Source: Allobosea sp. ASV33 (GTDB lineage: Bacteria; Pseudomonadota; Alphaproteobacteria; Rhizobiales; Beijerinckiaceae). From it: DNA of 64,000 nt. The translations under genes and the position numbers were made by a program. The stretch is taken from positions 1 through 64,000 of the forward strand of contig NZ_JAELTI010000016.1 in assembly GCF_016428755.1 (NCBI RefSeq), written 5' to 3'. This document shows, piece by piece, positions 18,182 through 27,983 of the stretch (its first letter is position 1; each line of letters starts with the position of its first letter). The notes beneath the pieces were generated by a model. That model worked only from the letters and a program-made list of their open reading frames with translations. It ran no database searches and was not told the DNA's origin.

Positions 18182-18604
18182 ATGTACGAGTGGATCAAGG
18201 CTTTCCATGTCATGGCGGTCATCTCCTGGATGGCCGGCATGCTCTATCTGCCGCGCCTGATGGTCTATCACGCGGAGGCGCAGACCGGTTCGATCCAGTC
18301 CGAGACCTTCAAGATCATGGAGCGCCGGCTGCTCAGAGGCATCATCAACCCGGCGATGGCGCTGACCTGGGTGCTCGGCCTCTATCTCGCCTGGTATGGA
18401 TTCGGCTTCAAGGGCGGCTGGCTGCACGCCAAGCTGCTGTTCGTCTTCCTGCTGTCCGGCATCCACGGCGTGCTGGTGAAGCATGTCCGCAACTTCGCGG
18501 AAGATCGCAACGTGAAGTCGCCGCGCTATTTCCGCATCCTCAACGAGGTGCCGGCGGTGATGATGGTCGTTATCGTCATCCTCGTCGTCGTGAAGCCGTT
18601 CTGA
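18182..18604 (+). CDS. hemJ: Protoporphyrinogen IX oxidase HemJ
   Basis: A 140-residue membrane protein (UPF0093/CopD-like) that oxidises protoporphyrinogen IX in the many proteobacteria without HemG or HemY. About four transmembrane helices are seen, with the conserved N-terminal His in IKAFHVMAVISWMAGMLYLPRLMVYHAE and a further His in GWLHAKLLFVFLLSGIHG. It follows hemE by 11 bp and so sits in the heme pathway context. The product is expected in the inner membrane. Confidence 0.93.
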   Translation: MYEWIKAFHVMAVISWMAGMLYLPRLMVYHAEAQTGSIQSETFKIMERRLLRGIINPAMALTWVLGLYLAWYGFGFKGGWLHAKLLFVFLLSGIHGVLVKHVRNFAEDRNVKSPRYFRILNEVPAVMMVVIVILVVVKPF

Positions 18605-18650
18605 GGCCCTCGCGCTTTCCCGCTTGAGCCTGAACCCGATTCCCGCTATC

Positions 18651-18676
18651 AGGACGCTGCGCTTCTCCAGCGTCCT
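18651..18676 (+). terminator. Terminator-like hairpin after hemJ
   Basis: A 9-bp perfect stem (AGGACGCTG/CAGCGTCCT) with an 8-base loop is followed by CCCTTGTTG, so the T-run is weak. It lies in the 225-bp gap between hemJ and rho, which otherwise shows nothing. Confidence 0.5.
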
Positions 18677-18829
18677 CCCTTGTTGTCGACTGTTCGTGAG
18701 CCGCCTGCCCTCGCAGAAGCTCATGTCGCGCAACCCCAGCGCAGGTCCGGCCAGGACCGACTAAGTCGATCAATCCAGTACCGTCCCAACCCCTGCCGGT
18801 TCGCAGGGCGTTCATGATCCGGGTGCCCC

Positions 18830-20095
<1,266 letters not shown>

Positions 20096-20120
20096 CGATC
20101 GTCAGATCTCATTGGCGCTT

Positions 20121-20166
20121 CGATTCGCCGCCGTACCGATTCCCGGTGCGGCGGCGAAATCGTTTT
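20121..20166 (+). terminator. Intrinsic terminator of rho
   Basis: A long stem (CGATTCGCCGCCGTACCG pairing with CGGTGCGGCGGCGAAATCG, with small bulges) runs into TTTT. Confidence 0.85.
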
Positions 20167-20705
20167 GGGTCAGACCAAGGGTGGCGGTGGAAGCTGGCGC
20201 TGGGCGCCCTCTTCCGATTCGTATCCGTGACGATTCCCGCGCGAGGCCTCGGGCGAGTTGCATGAGCCAGCTTGCAGACATGTAACGGGAGTCGGTAAGC
20301 GGTAGGGCTGGTCGCCGAAATCGGGTCTGACCGAGTCAGACCCAGACTGAGGTTGCGATACCTGTCCAGGCCGTCTCCTGAACGCCGCGGTGGCTGCTGA
20401 CTCAATCCCGAGCGCATCCGCCTAGCGGCTGCGAGCGCCGCAACACCCTTCACGGCCGTAGCTTTCCGCGATCTGCCCCTCTTGGGTTTTCGCCGTGTGG
20501 GAGGTTGATGCGGCCAGCGAAACCGCTCCTTCCGAAGCTGAGACAGCGGTATGACATGGTAGTGCTTGGCAATTCCAACCGAGTCATACCGCGTTGATCA
20601 CGGTCCCGACGTTGGTTTTGAGCTCCTGGGGTGCTCGCAGCTGGTCTTGATGTCGGGCCTCACCTCGTCCATGACGTCGCTCTCCAGCGCATTTGACCGG
20701 TATTA
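20167..20705. other. Unexplained 539-bp gap between rho and mnmE with inverted repeats
   Basis: No convincing gene. Two inverted repeats stand out: GGGTCTGA-CCGAG-TCAGACCC (20323-20343) and GCGGTATGAC/GTCATACCGC (20546-20555 with 20583-20592) around a 27-base loop. An open frame on the minus strand (20109-20453) overlaps the rho terminator and has no recognisable fold. The gap may hold a small RNA, gene remnant or promoter region for mnmE. Confidence 0.55.
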
Positions 20706-22016
20706 ATGGACTCGCACACCTTCACGACGATTGTGGCCCTGTCATCGGCACCCGGCAAAGCGGGCGTCGCCGTGGTCAGAATATCCGGATCGCGCGTTCG
20801 ATTCGTTCTCGAAACATTTTGTGGGATCGTACCCCGGCCACGCGTTGCGACCTTGCGCAGGCTGACTGACGCCCAAGGCGAGACGATCGACACGGCGCTC
20901 GTGCTTTTCTTCGCGGCGCCGGCGAGTTTCACCGGAGAGGATGTGGCCGAGTTCCATGTCCACGGCTCGCGCGCCGTTCTGGCGCGGCTTCTGACCGCTC
21001 TCACGGCCTTGCCGGATATCCGCCTGGCGGAAGCCGGCGAATTCACCCGGCGTGCTTTCGAAGCCGGCAAGCTCGATCTGGCGGCCGTGGAAGGCTTGGC
21101 GGATCTGATCGATTCGGAAACGGAATGGCAACGCCAGCAGGCTCTGCGGCAAATGGACGGTGCCCTGAGCAGCTTCGTGACGGACTGGCGCAGCTCCCTG
21201 ATCAAGGCCATGAGCCTGCTCGCCGCCGAGCTCGACTTCTCCGATGAGGGCGACGTCACTGGCCCCCTGCAGCAGCAGGCGCTGGCACTGGCTGCAGATG
21301 TCCTGGTTTCCCTCCGGCAGGCCCTAGCTGGCTTCAGCATGGGAGAGCGAGTTCGCGAAGGCTTCGTGGTGGTTCTGGCGGGGCCGCCCAATGCCGGCAA
21401 ATCGAGCCTGCTGAATGCCTTGGCCCGGCGCGACGTCGCAATCGTCTCGCCTATCGCGGGGACGACACGGGACTCGCTCGAAGTGCGATTGGACCTCGCC
21501 GGACTTCCGGTCATCCTGATCGATACGGCCGGCCTGCGCGACAGCTCCGATCCAATCGAAGCCGAGGGCGTCCGGCGTGCCCGCGCCCTGGTCGACCGGG
21601 CAGATCTTGTTCTTGGCTTGCGCAGCATCGATTCGGAGCCGTATCGAATCGAAAACGATGGCCGATTGCTCAAAGTCGCCACCAAAGCCGATCTTCCAGG
21701 TCCGGTACTGGCAGACGAGCGAGCGATCTCTGTGAAGACCGGCGAGGGCGTGGCCGAACTGCTAGCCGAGGTCGCCCAGCGCTTGCAGCAATTGGGGGCA
21801 GGCGAACCCGCCCTCCTGACGCGAGAGCGACATCGCGTTGCCGTGATCGACGCGATTGCCGCGCTGGAACGCGCCGTTACGGCACGACACGGGCAGGCGG
21901 AACTGCTCGCCGAAGATATCCGTGTTGCTGTGGTGGCGCTCGAGCGCCTTGTCGGCCGCATCGATGTCGAGGATGTGCTCGATCAACTCTTCGCGGGATT
22001 CTGCATCGGCAAGTGA
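20706..22016 (+). CDS. mnmE: tRNA uridine-5-carboxymethylaminomethyl(34) synthesis GTPase MnmE
   Basis: A 436-residue GTPase that works with MnmG to modify U34 of tRNAs. The N-terminal tetrahydrofolate domain covers ~1-120. The G domain has G1 GPPNAGKSS (~227-235), G2 TTRD, G3 DTAGLRD and G4 TKAD. The C-terminal FCIGK retains the conserved Cys. The start at 20706 has no obvious ribosome-binding site. It leads into mnmG, rsmG, parA and parB. Confidence 0.97.
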   Translation: MDSHTFTTIVALSSAPGKAGVAVVRISGSRVRFVLETFCGIVPRPRVATLRRLTDAQGETIDTALVLFFAAPASFTGEDVAEFHVHGSRAVLARLLTALTALPDIRLAEAGEFTRRAFEAGKLDLAAVEGLADLIDSETEWQRQQALRQMDGALSSFVTDWRSSLIKAMSLLAAELDFSDEGDVTGPLQQQALALAADVLVSLRQALAGFSMGERVREGFVVVLAGPPNAGKSSLLNALARRDVAIVSPIAGTTRDSLEVRLDLAGLPVILIDTAGLRDSSDPIEAEGVRRARALVDRADLVLGLRSIDSEPYRIENDGRLLKVATKADLPGPVLADERAISVKTGEGVAELLAEVAQRLQQLGAGEPALLTRERHRVAVIDAIAALERAVTARHGQAELLAEDIRVAVVALERLVGRIDVEDVLDQLFAGFCIGK

Positions 22017-22090
22017 TGTGGGCGCGGCGCGCGCCCGGATTCGCCGCGATTGTCGTTGACCGGCCCGCCGGGCTTCGTTAGCGAAATTGC

Positions 22091-23977
22091 ATGTCAATTC
22101 ATCGGCAGCATTACGACGTCATCGTCGTCGGCGGCGGCCATGCCGGGGCCGAGGCAGCTGCGGCTGCCGCGCGCTACGGCGCCCGCACGGCCCTGGTCAC
22201 GCATAAGCCGGAAACCATTGGCGTGATGTCCTGCAACCCTGCCATTGGCGGGCTTGGCAAGGGACATCTCGTCCGTGAGATCGATGCGCTCGACGGCATC
22301 ATGGCGCGGGCAGCCGATCTCGGCGGTATCCAGTTCCGCATGCTCAATCGCCGGAAAGGCCCGGCCGTTCGCGGTCCCCGTGCCCAGGCGGACCGGAAGC
22401 TCTATCGCCAGGCCGTGCAGCACCTGCTGGCGGCACAAGACAATCTCGACATCGTCGCCGGCGAGGTTTTCGATCTGGACGTCGAAGCCGACCGCGTTGT
22501 CGGCGTGATCCTGGCGGACGGGCGTCGATTCGCCACCGGAACGGTCGTGCTGACAACCGGAACCTTCCTGCGGGGCCTGATCCATATCGGCGAGAAGCGA
22601 ATTCCCGCCGGGCGCGTCGACGAGGCACCTTCCCTCGGCCTTTCAGCGACGCTGGAACGCTACGGCTTTCCGCTCGGCCGCCTGAAGACGGGTACGCCGC
22701 CACGACTCGATGGGCGCAGCATCGACTGGGCGGCGCTGGAGATGCAGCCCGGCGACGAGCCCCCCGAGCCGTTCTCTGCACTCACATCGGCCATCGCCAA
22801 TCCGCAAATCTCCTGCAGGATCACGCGAACGACGCTGGCGAGCCACGATCTCATCCGTGCCAATCTGCATCGCGCGCCGATGTTCTCCGGCCAGATCGAA
22901 GGCCGCGGGCCGCGTTACTGCCCGTCGATCGAGGACAAGGTCGGGCGCTTCGGCGACCGCGATGGCCACCAGATCTTTCTGGAGCCCGAAGGCCTCGATG
23001 ACGATACGGTCTATCCGAACGGGATTTCGACCTCCCTACCCGAGGACGTCCAGCTCGAACTGCTGAAGACCATTCCGGGCCTCGAACGAGCCGCGATGCT
23101 GCGACCGGGCTATGCGATCGAATATGACTTCGTCGATCCGCGCGCCCTCAAGAACAGCCTGGAGACGCGCGCGATCTCCGGGCTTTTCCTCGCCGGGCAG
23201 ATCAACGGCACAACCGGTTACGAAGAGGCGGGCGCGCAGGGCCTGCTGGCCGGCCTGAATGCGGCCCGTATGGCGGGCGGATCGGAAGCCGCGGTATTCG
23301 ACCGAACGCAATCGTATATCGGCGTGCTCATCGACGACCTCGTGACGCATGGCGTTACGGAACCGTATCGAATGTTCACCTCGCGCGCCGAGTTTCGACT
23401 GTCTTTGCGCGTCGACAATGCGGATGAGCGTCTCACGCCGCTGGGGCAGCAGCTCGGCATCGTCGGCTCAATCCGCCAAGCGGCCTTCGAAACCCGGGAC
23501 CGCGATATTTCCGACCTGAGGGCGACGCTCCAAGGCCTCTCGCTCACGCCGCAGCAGGCCCAGGCAGTCGGGCTCCAGCTGAATCATGACGGACTTCGCC
23601 GCAGCGCCTACCAGATCCTGTCCTATCCGGACGTCACATTCGAGCAGTTAGCGGCGGTCTGGCCGCAACTGAATGACTATGCCGCGCCCGTCGTGGCTCG
23701 GGTGACGGCGGATGCGGTCTACTCGGTCTATCTCGACCGGCAGGCGGCGGAGATTCAGGCTTATCGCCGCGACCAGTCTCTCAAGGTCCCGACCGATCTC
23801 GACCTCGACGCGATTTCGGGGCTATCGAACGAATTGAAGCTTAAGCTGGCGGCACAGCGCCCGGCCGATCTGGCGCAAGCCGGCCGGATCGAGGGCATGA
23901 CACCGGCGGCTTTGACCTTGCTGGCGGCCCACGCCCGGAAAGGCCGGGCGGCCGCATTATCCACAGGGTCGACGTGA
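22091..23977 (+). CDS. mnmG: tRNA uridine-5-carboxymethylaminomethyl(34) synthesis enzyme MnmG
   Basis: A 628-residue FAD-dependent partner of MnmE. The dinucleotide loop [10 protein letters not shown] (~14-23), [22 protein letters not shown] and the second motif [11 protein letters not shown] are in place, as are the substrate-binding [10 protein letters not shown] and the C-terminal helical domain that meets MnmE and tRNA. It ends with TGA overlapping the GTG of rsmG by four bases, so the two genes are translationally coupled. Confidence 0.97.
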   Translation: MSIHRQHYDVIVVGGGHAGAEAAAAAARYGARTALVTHKPETIGVMSCNPAIGGLGKGHLVREIDALDGIMARAADLGGIQFRMLNRRKGPAVRGPRAQADRKLYRQAVQHLLAAQDNLDIVAGEVFDLDVEADRVVGVILADGRRFATGTVVLTTGTFLRGLIHIGEKRIPAGRVDEAPSLGLSATLERYGFPLGRLKTGTPPRLDGRSIDWAALEMQPGDEPPEPFSALTSAIANPQISCRITRTTLASHDLIRANLHRAPMFSGQIEGRGPRYCPSIEDKVGRFGDRDGHQIFLEPEGLDDDTVYPNGISTSLPEDVQLELLKTIPGLERAAMLRPGYAIEYDFVDPRALKNSLETRAISGLFLAGQINGTTGYEEAGAQGLLAGLNAARMAGGSEAAVFDRTQSYIGVLIDDLVTHGVTEPYRMFTSRAEFRLSLRVDNADERLTPLGQQLGIVGSIRQAAFETRDRDISDLRATLQGLSLTPQQAQAVGLQLNHDGLRRSAYQILSYPDVTFEQLAAVWPQLNDYAAPVVARVTADAVYSVYLDRQAAEIQAYRRDQSLKVPTDLDLDAISGLSNELKLKLAAQRPADLAQAGRIEGMTPAALTLLAAHARKGRAAALSTGST

Positions 23978-24621
23978 CTGTTGATAAGAACGACCGCCAG
24001 CGCGCTTTGAGCTTGACGCCTGTTTCACGTGAAACAGAGGAGCGGCTGGCGCTTCTGGTTGCGGAGCTCGGGCGCTGGCAGGCGGCGAAGAACCTCGTCT
24101 CCTCCGCCACGCTTGCCGATGTCTGGACACGGCATATCGCCGATTCTCTCCAGATCTTTGGCTTGGCCGAGGGGCGCGAGCGCTGGCTCGATCTCGGTTC
24201 GGGTGGCGGTTTTCCGGGACTCGTGATCGGCATCTGCCTGGCGGAACAGGGCAAAGGCCAGATCGATCTGGTCGAGAGCAATGCGCGAAAATGCGCGTTT
24301 CTGCGCCATGCGGCCCGCGTCACCGGGGCTCCGGTCAAGGTTCACACGGCCCGTATCGAAGATGTGATCGGCGATTTCACCGGCAAGGTCGATGTGGTGA
24401 CGGCGCGGGCCCTGGCGCCCCTGCCCCAATTGCTCGTCTGGTGCGAAGAGCTGTTGAGAACCGGCACGCTTGGACTCTTTCCCAAGGGACAACATCTAGA
24501 TACGGAATTGACCGACTCAGCCAGATATTGGAAGATTCAAGCGACAACGGTTTCCTCCGTGACTGACGCTGCCGCGCGAATCCTGATGGTGCGCTCGGCC
24601 GAGAGACGAGCCGATTCATGA
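23974..24621 (+). CDS. rsmG: 16S rRNA (guanine(527)-N7)-methyltransferase RsmG
   Basis: A 215-residue SAM-dependent methyltransferase for G527 of 16S rRNA. The SAM loop [11 protein letters not shown] is at ~72-82; [37 protein letters not shown] and the C-terminal segment match the family. The GTG start overlaps mnmG. Its coding sequence holds a perfect parS at 24021-24036, and the last four bases overlap the parA start. Confidence 0.93.
   Translation: MTVDKNDRQRALSLTPVSRETEERLALLVAELGRWQAAKNLVSSATLADVWTRHIADSLQIFGLAEGRERWLDLGSGGGFPGLVIGICLAEQGKGQIDLVESNARKCAFLRHAARVTGAPVKVHTARIEDVIGDFTGKVDVVTARALAPLPQLLVWCEELLRTGTLGLFPKGQHLDTELTDSARYWKIQATTVSSVTDAAARILMVRSAERRADS
24021..24036. promoter_or_regulatory. 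parS: parS site, perfect 16-bp palindrome
   Basis: TGTTTCACGTGAAACA matches the ParB-binding consensus exactly. It lies in codons 17-21 of rsmG, encoding part of the N-terminus, about 580 bp before parA. Confidence 0.95.
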
Positions 24622-25448
24622 CAGAGCTCACATCCGTGACGACACCGCGCCGCCCGCGCGTGATCGCGCTCGCCAACCAGAAGGGTGGCGTCGGCAAGAC
24701 GACGACGGCGATCAATCTCGGCACGGCCCTGGCAGCCATCGGCGAGAAGGTCCTGATCGTCGATCTCGATCCACAGGGCAACGCCTCGACGGGGCTCGGC
24801 GTCGATCGCCGCAGCCGCAAATCCTCGACCTATGACGTGCTCTGCGGCGATGTCGGGTTGGGGCAGGCCCTTCAAGCCACCGCGGTTCCCGGCCTGTCGC
24901 TCGCGCCCTCGACGCTCGACCTTCTCGGTGTCGAACTGGAGATCGCTTCGGCTAAGGACCGTGCGCATCGGCTGAAGAATGCGATCGACGAGCTCGTCTA
25001 TGACCAGCGCTGCCAGGACCTCACCTATATCCTGATCGACTGCCCGCCTTCCCTCAGTCTGATTACGATCAATGCGATGACTGCGGCAGATGCGGTGCTG
25101 GTGCCCTTGCAGTGCGAGTTCTTCGCATTGGAAGGTTTGAGCCAGCTTCTGAAGACCGTCGAGCAGGTGAAGGCCGGCCTCAACCCGCGCCTCATCATCC
25201 AGGGTGTGGTGCTGACGATGTTCGATCCGCGCAACAACCTTTCCGGGCAGGTGATGGCGGATGTGAAGAGCTTCCTCGGCGACAAGGTCTACGAGACCGT
25301 GATTCCGCGCAACGTGCGGATTTCGGAGGCGCCGTCCTATGGTAAGCCGGCGCTGCTTTACGATCTCCGCTGCTCGGGGTCGCAGGCCTATCTGCGCTTG
25401 GCGTCGGAAGTGATCAAGCGCGAGCGCGCCCTGCGCGCAGCTGCCTGA
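24618..25448 (+). CDS. parA: Chromosome-partitioning ATPase ParA (Soj type)
   Basis: A 276-residue deviant Walker ATPase that binds DNA when ATP-bound and moves ParB-parS complexes. The deviant Walker A loop KGGVGKTT lies at ~22-29, DLDPQGN at ~49-55 and DCPPSLS at ~138-144; no N-terminal helix-turn-helix is present, so it is the chromosomal (Soj) class. It overlaps rsmG by four bases and parB follows after 32 bp; with parS close by this is a complete parABS set. Confidence 0.96.
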   Translation: MTELTSVTTPRRPRVIALANQKGGVGKTTTAINLGTALAAIGEKVLIVDLDPQGNASTGLGVDRRSRKSSTYDVLCGDVGLGQALQATAVPGLSLAPSTLDLLGVELEIASAKDRAHRLKNAIDELVYDQRCQDLTYILIDCPPSLSLITINAMTAADAVLVPLQCEFFALEGLSQLLKTVEQVKAGLNPRLIIQGVVLTMFDPRNNLSGQVMADVKSFLGDKVYETVIPRNVRISEAPSYGKPALLYDLRCSGSQAYLRLASEVIKRERALRAAA

Positions 25449-25480
25449 AAGACAAGTTTTAGAGGTTGATGAGGATGGCG

Positions 25481-26362
25481 ATGGCCGAAGAACAGGGGCG
25501 TTCCCGCCTGGGCCGCGGTCTGGCGGCGCTGATCGGCGATGTGGGTGACGAGATCGGGGCGATCGAGCGTGCGCGTGGACAGCGCCGCGTTCCCGTTGAG
25601 TTCCTGCGGCCGAGCGCCCGCAATCCGCGTCGCAATTTCGTTGAGGAGGATCTCGAGGATCTGACGACCTCGATCCGCGAGCGCGGCATCCTCCAGCCGA
25701 TCATCGTTCGTTCCATTCCCGGAATGATGGATGCTTATGAGATCATCGCCGGCGAGCGTCGCTGGCGCGCGGCGCAGCGCGCCGAGTTGCATGACGTGCC
25801 GGTTATTCTGGTCGAGGCGGATGACCGGGAGGCGCTGGAGATCGCCATTGTCGAGAACGTGCAGCGCACGGATCTCAATGCGATCGAGGAAGCCGCCGGC
25901 TATGAGCGCTTGATCGCCGAATTCGGCTACACGCAGAACGACTTGGCGCGCGTCATCGGCAAGAGCCGCAGCCACGTCGCCAATACGCTGCGCCTGTCTA
26001 AATTGCCAGAGCCGGTGCGGAAGCTGGTGAGCGAAGGCGCGGTTTCGGCCGGCCATGCCCGCGCGCTCCTGTCCGTTTCGGACCCGGAATTCATGGCGCA
26101 GAAGATCATCGACGAAGGCTTGAGCGTTCGCGATATCGAGCGGATCGTGCAGGACGAGGCGCGTGGCGAGACCAAGAGCGCTGTCCCGAGCAAGCCGAAA
26201 CCGGTGAAGGATCCGGACACCCGGGCCCTGGAGAAGGCGCTGGAAGAGGCGCTAGGCCTCTCCGTCTCGATCGGGCACAAGGCGAATGGCTCGGGCGAGG
26301 TCAAGATCGGCTACAAGACGCTCGAGCAGCTCGACGCGCTCTGTCACCGCCTGAAGTCCTGA
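25481..26362 (+). CDS. parB: Chromosome-partitioning protein ParB (Spo0J type)
   Basis: A 293-residue CTP-dependent DNA clamp that loads at parS and spreads. The N-terminal CTP-binding fold contains GERRWRAAQRAEL and IVENVQRTDLNAIEEA; the helix-turn-helix follows (LARVIGKSRSHVANTLRLSKLP); the C-terminus dimerises (GSGEVKIGYKTLEQLDALCHRL). The ATG at 25481 gives the family N-terminus (RSRLGRGLAALIGDVG after the first residues) with GAGG upstream; 25469 and 25475 are alternatives. It is convergent with holA. Confidence 0.95.
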   Translation: MAEEQGRSRLGRGLAALIGDVGDEIGAIERARGQRRVPVEFLRPSARNPRRNFVEEDLEDLTTSIRERGILQPIIVRSIPGMMDAYEIIAGERRWRAAQRAELHDVPVILVEADDREALEIAIVENVQRTDLNAIEEAAGYERLIAEFGYTQNDLARVIGKSRSHVANTLRLSKLPEPVRKLVSEGAVSAGHARALLSVSDPEFMAQKIIDEGLSVRDIERIVQDEARGETKSAVPSKPKPVKDPDTRALEKALEEALGLSVSIGHKANGSGEVKIGYKTLEQLDALCHRLKS

Positions 26363-26414
26363 CCGAGGGCATTTCCGCGGGGAGCCGACTGACGTCGAAG
26401 GCGGGCAGTCGCGT

Positions 26415-27443
26415 CTAGTCGCCCCGGCCGGCGCGTCCGAGCCGGGCGAGGGTCCACAGCGCGCGGGTCGCAATGGCCCGGCCCATATCGGCGTTCTGCC
26501 GCGTCGCCAGAACGGCATTGCCGAGCAGGCCGACAGCTTCGCTCAATTTCGCGCTCGACCAGGCGTTCAGCGCCGCTTCCGTGGTCGCGATGCGCGGATA
26601 GGGCAGGCGCATCGTCGCGACGACATCGCGGAGCCCCTTGCCGGCATCGATCGACTGGCGCGCCTTCAGAAGCGTCAAGGCCTGGCGCAGGACAGCGCCG
26701 AGCATCACGCCGGGATCCAGCCCCTCGCTGCTGAGTTTGGCCTGGGCCAAGTCCAGGACCGGCAGCTTTCCAGTAAACACGGCATCGACCAGCATGGCCT
26801 GCTCGCGCTGGGCGGTGTCGCCGACGATCGCATCGACATGCTCGACCTGCACGGCGGCGTCCGTGCCGACATAGAGCAGCAGCTTCTCGATCTCGCGGCG
26901 CGAGGTCTGCCGGTCGCCGCCGAGCAGGCCGGCGAGATGATCGCGCGTCACACGGTCGATCGACTTGCCGGCCGCGCGAACCATTTCATCGATGATCGAG
27001 CCGAGATCGCGCGCTGCGTCGCCATAACAGGGCACGGCCAGCGCCGTCTTCGCCTTCTCGCAGGCGGTGCGGATGGGGTTGCTGCGCTGGAGGTCGCCGG
27101 CTTCGATGATGACGAGCGCATCCTGCGACGGGGTCGCCAGCAGGGGTTCCAGGGCAGCGAGCAGCGGCTTCGAGGTCGGAGAGACCCTGATGGCCCGGCG
27201 ACCGCCGAAGAGCCCGATCGTATTGGCCTCGTCGGCCAGCTTGAGCGGATCGGAGGCGATGGCGTCGCCATCCATGCGCACGAGCTGGAACGCATCCTGC
27301 GGATCGTCGACGCTGGCACGGGCCAGACCCGCGGCCCGTTCCGAGACGAGGCCCGCGTCGGGACCGTAGATCAGAACCAGCCGCCAGGCGGGATCGAGTC
27401 GTGCGAGCGTCCGCTCGGCCTCGTGCGCCTTGATCGCAACCAT
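26415..27443 (-). CDS. holA: DNA polymerase III delta subunit
   Basis: A 342-residue clamp-loader subunit that opens the beta clamp. The N-terminal AAA+-like domain contains LIYGPDAGLVSERAAGLAR and, further on, AIRVSPTSKPLLAALEPLLATPSQDALVII; the P-loop is degenerate as expected for delta. The C-terminal collar domain covers ~210-342. It overlaps nothing but lies 6 bp downstream of lptE in the leftward leuS-lptE-holA set, the order conserved in proteobacteria. Confidence 0.93.
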   Translation of the reverse strand: MVAIKAHEAERTLARLDPAWRLVLIYGPDAGLVSERAAGLARASVDDPQDAFQLVRMDGDAIASDPLKLADEANTIGLFGGRRAIRVSPTSKPLLAALEPLLATPSQDALVIIEAGDLQRSNPIRTACEKAKTALAVPCYGDAARDLGSIIDEMVRAAGKSIDRVTRDHLAGLLGGDRQTSRREIEKLLLYVGTDAAVQVEHVDAIVGDTAQREQAMLVDAVFTGKLPVLDLAQAKLSSEGLDPGVMLGAVLRQALTLLKARQSIDAGKGLRDVVATMRLPYPRIATTEAALNAWSSAKLSEAVGLLGNAVLATRQNADMGRAIATRALWTLARLGRAGRGD

Positions 27444-27449
27444 GGCGCG

Positions 27450-27983
27450 TCAGGAGGTCAGATCGGCGGCGATCTGTCCCTTGACGATGGTGGCGAGGTT
27501 CTTCGCCGCGCTGACCTGCGCATTGCGCGCCGCGCGAACGGTGGCGAAGCGCTGCGAGGATCGCTCATAGGGAACGCGGACCGAGTTCGTGCCGGAGGCG
27601 AGAACCTTGCCGGTGCCGTTCTGGGTGAGCTTCCAGGTGATCGTCGCCACAAGGACGGCCGAATCGGCCCGGCCATTGGCGTAGTCGACCGTGACAACCT
27701 CGACCGATTCAGCGACGGCTGCCTCCAACTTAGAGGTCCTCGGGGCGTCCGGGTCGCCGCTGCCGTCGAGCTCGTAGACCAGCTCGTTGCGGAAATAGTG
27801 ACCGATCAGGCCCTTGATCTCCGGGATCTCGACGCCGCGCAGCGCCGTCTTGACGCTGCTGCCCAAGATCGTGCTGGCGGTGGAGTCGGAATAGAGCGGC
27901 TGGAAGCAGCCGCCGGCCAGGGCCGCGACCGTCAGCGCGGCCGCAAGCAGGCCGCGGCGGGAGAGAGCTTCAGACGACGACAT
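27450..27983 (-). CDS. lptE: LPS-assembly lipoprotein LptE
   Basis: A 177-residue outer-membrane lipoprotein that plugs the LptD barrel for LPS export. A signal peptide ends in a lipobox LAGGC at ~22-26, followed by FQPLYSD, typical of alphaproteobacterial LptE. The rest is a small alpha/beta domain with low conservation, so the assignment rests on the lipobox, length and the leuS-lptE-holA context. It overlaps leuS by 14 bases. Confidence 0.88.
   Translation of the reverse strand: MSSSEALSRRGLLAAALTVAALAGGCFQPLYSDSTASTILGSSVKTALRGVEIPEIKGLIGHYFRNELVYELDGSGDPDAPRTSKLEAAVAESVEVVTVDYANGRADSAVLVATITWKLTQNGTGKVLASGTNSVRVPYERSSQRFATVRAARNAQVSAAKNLATIVKGQIAADLTS

Noticed and set aside
20109-20453. 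A 114-residue minus-strand frame between rho and mnmE
   Set aside because: It overlaps the rho terminator, is Arg/Ser-rich and has no ribosome site or family resemblance.
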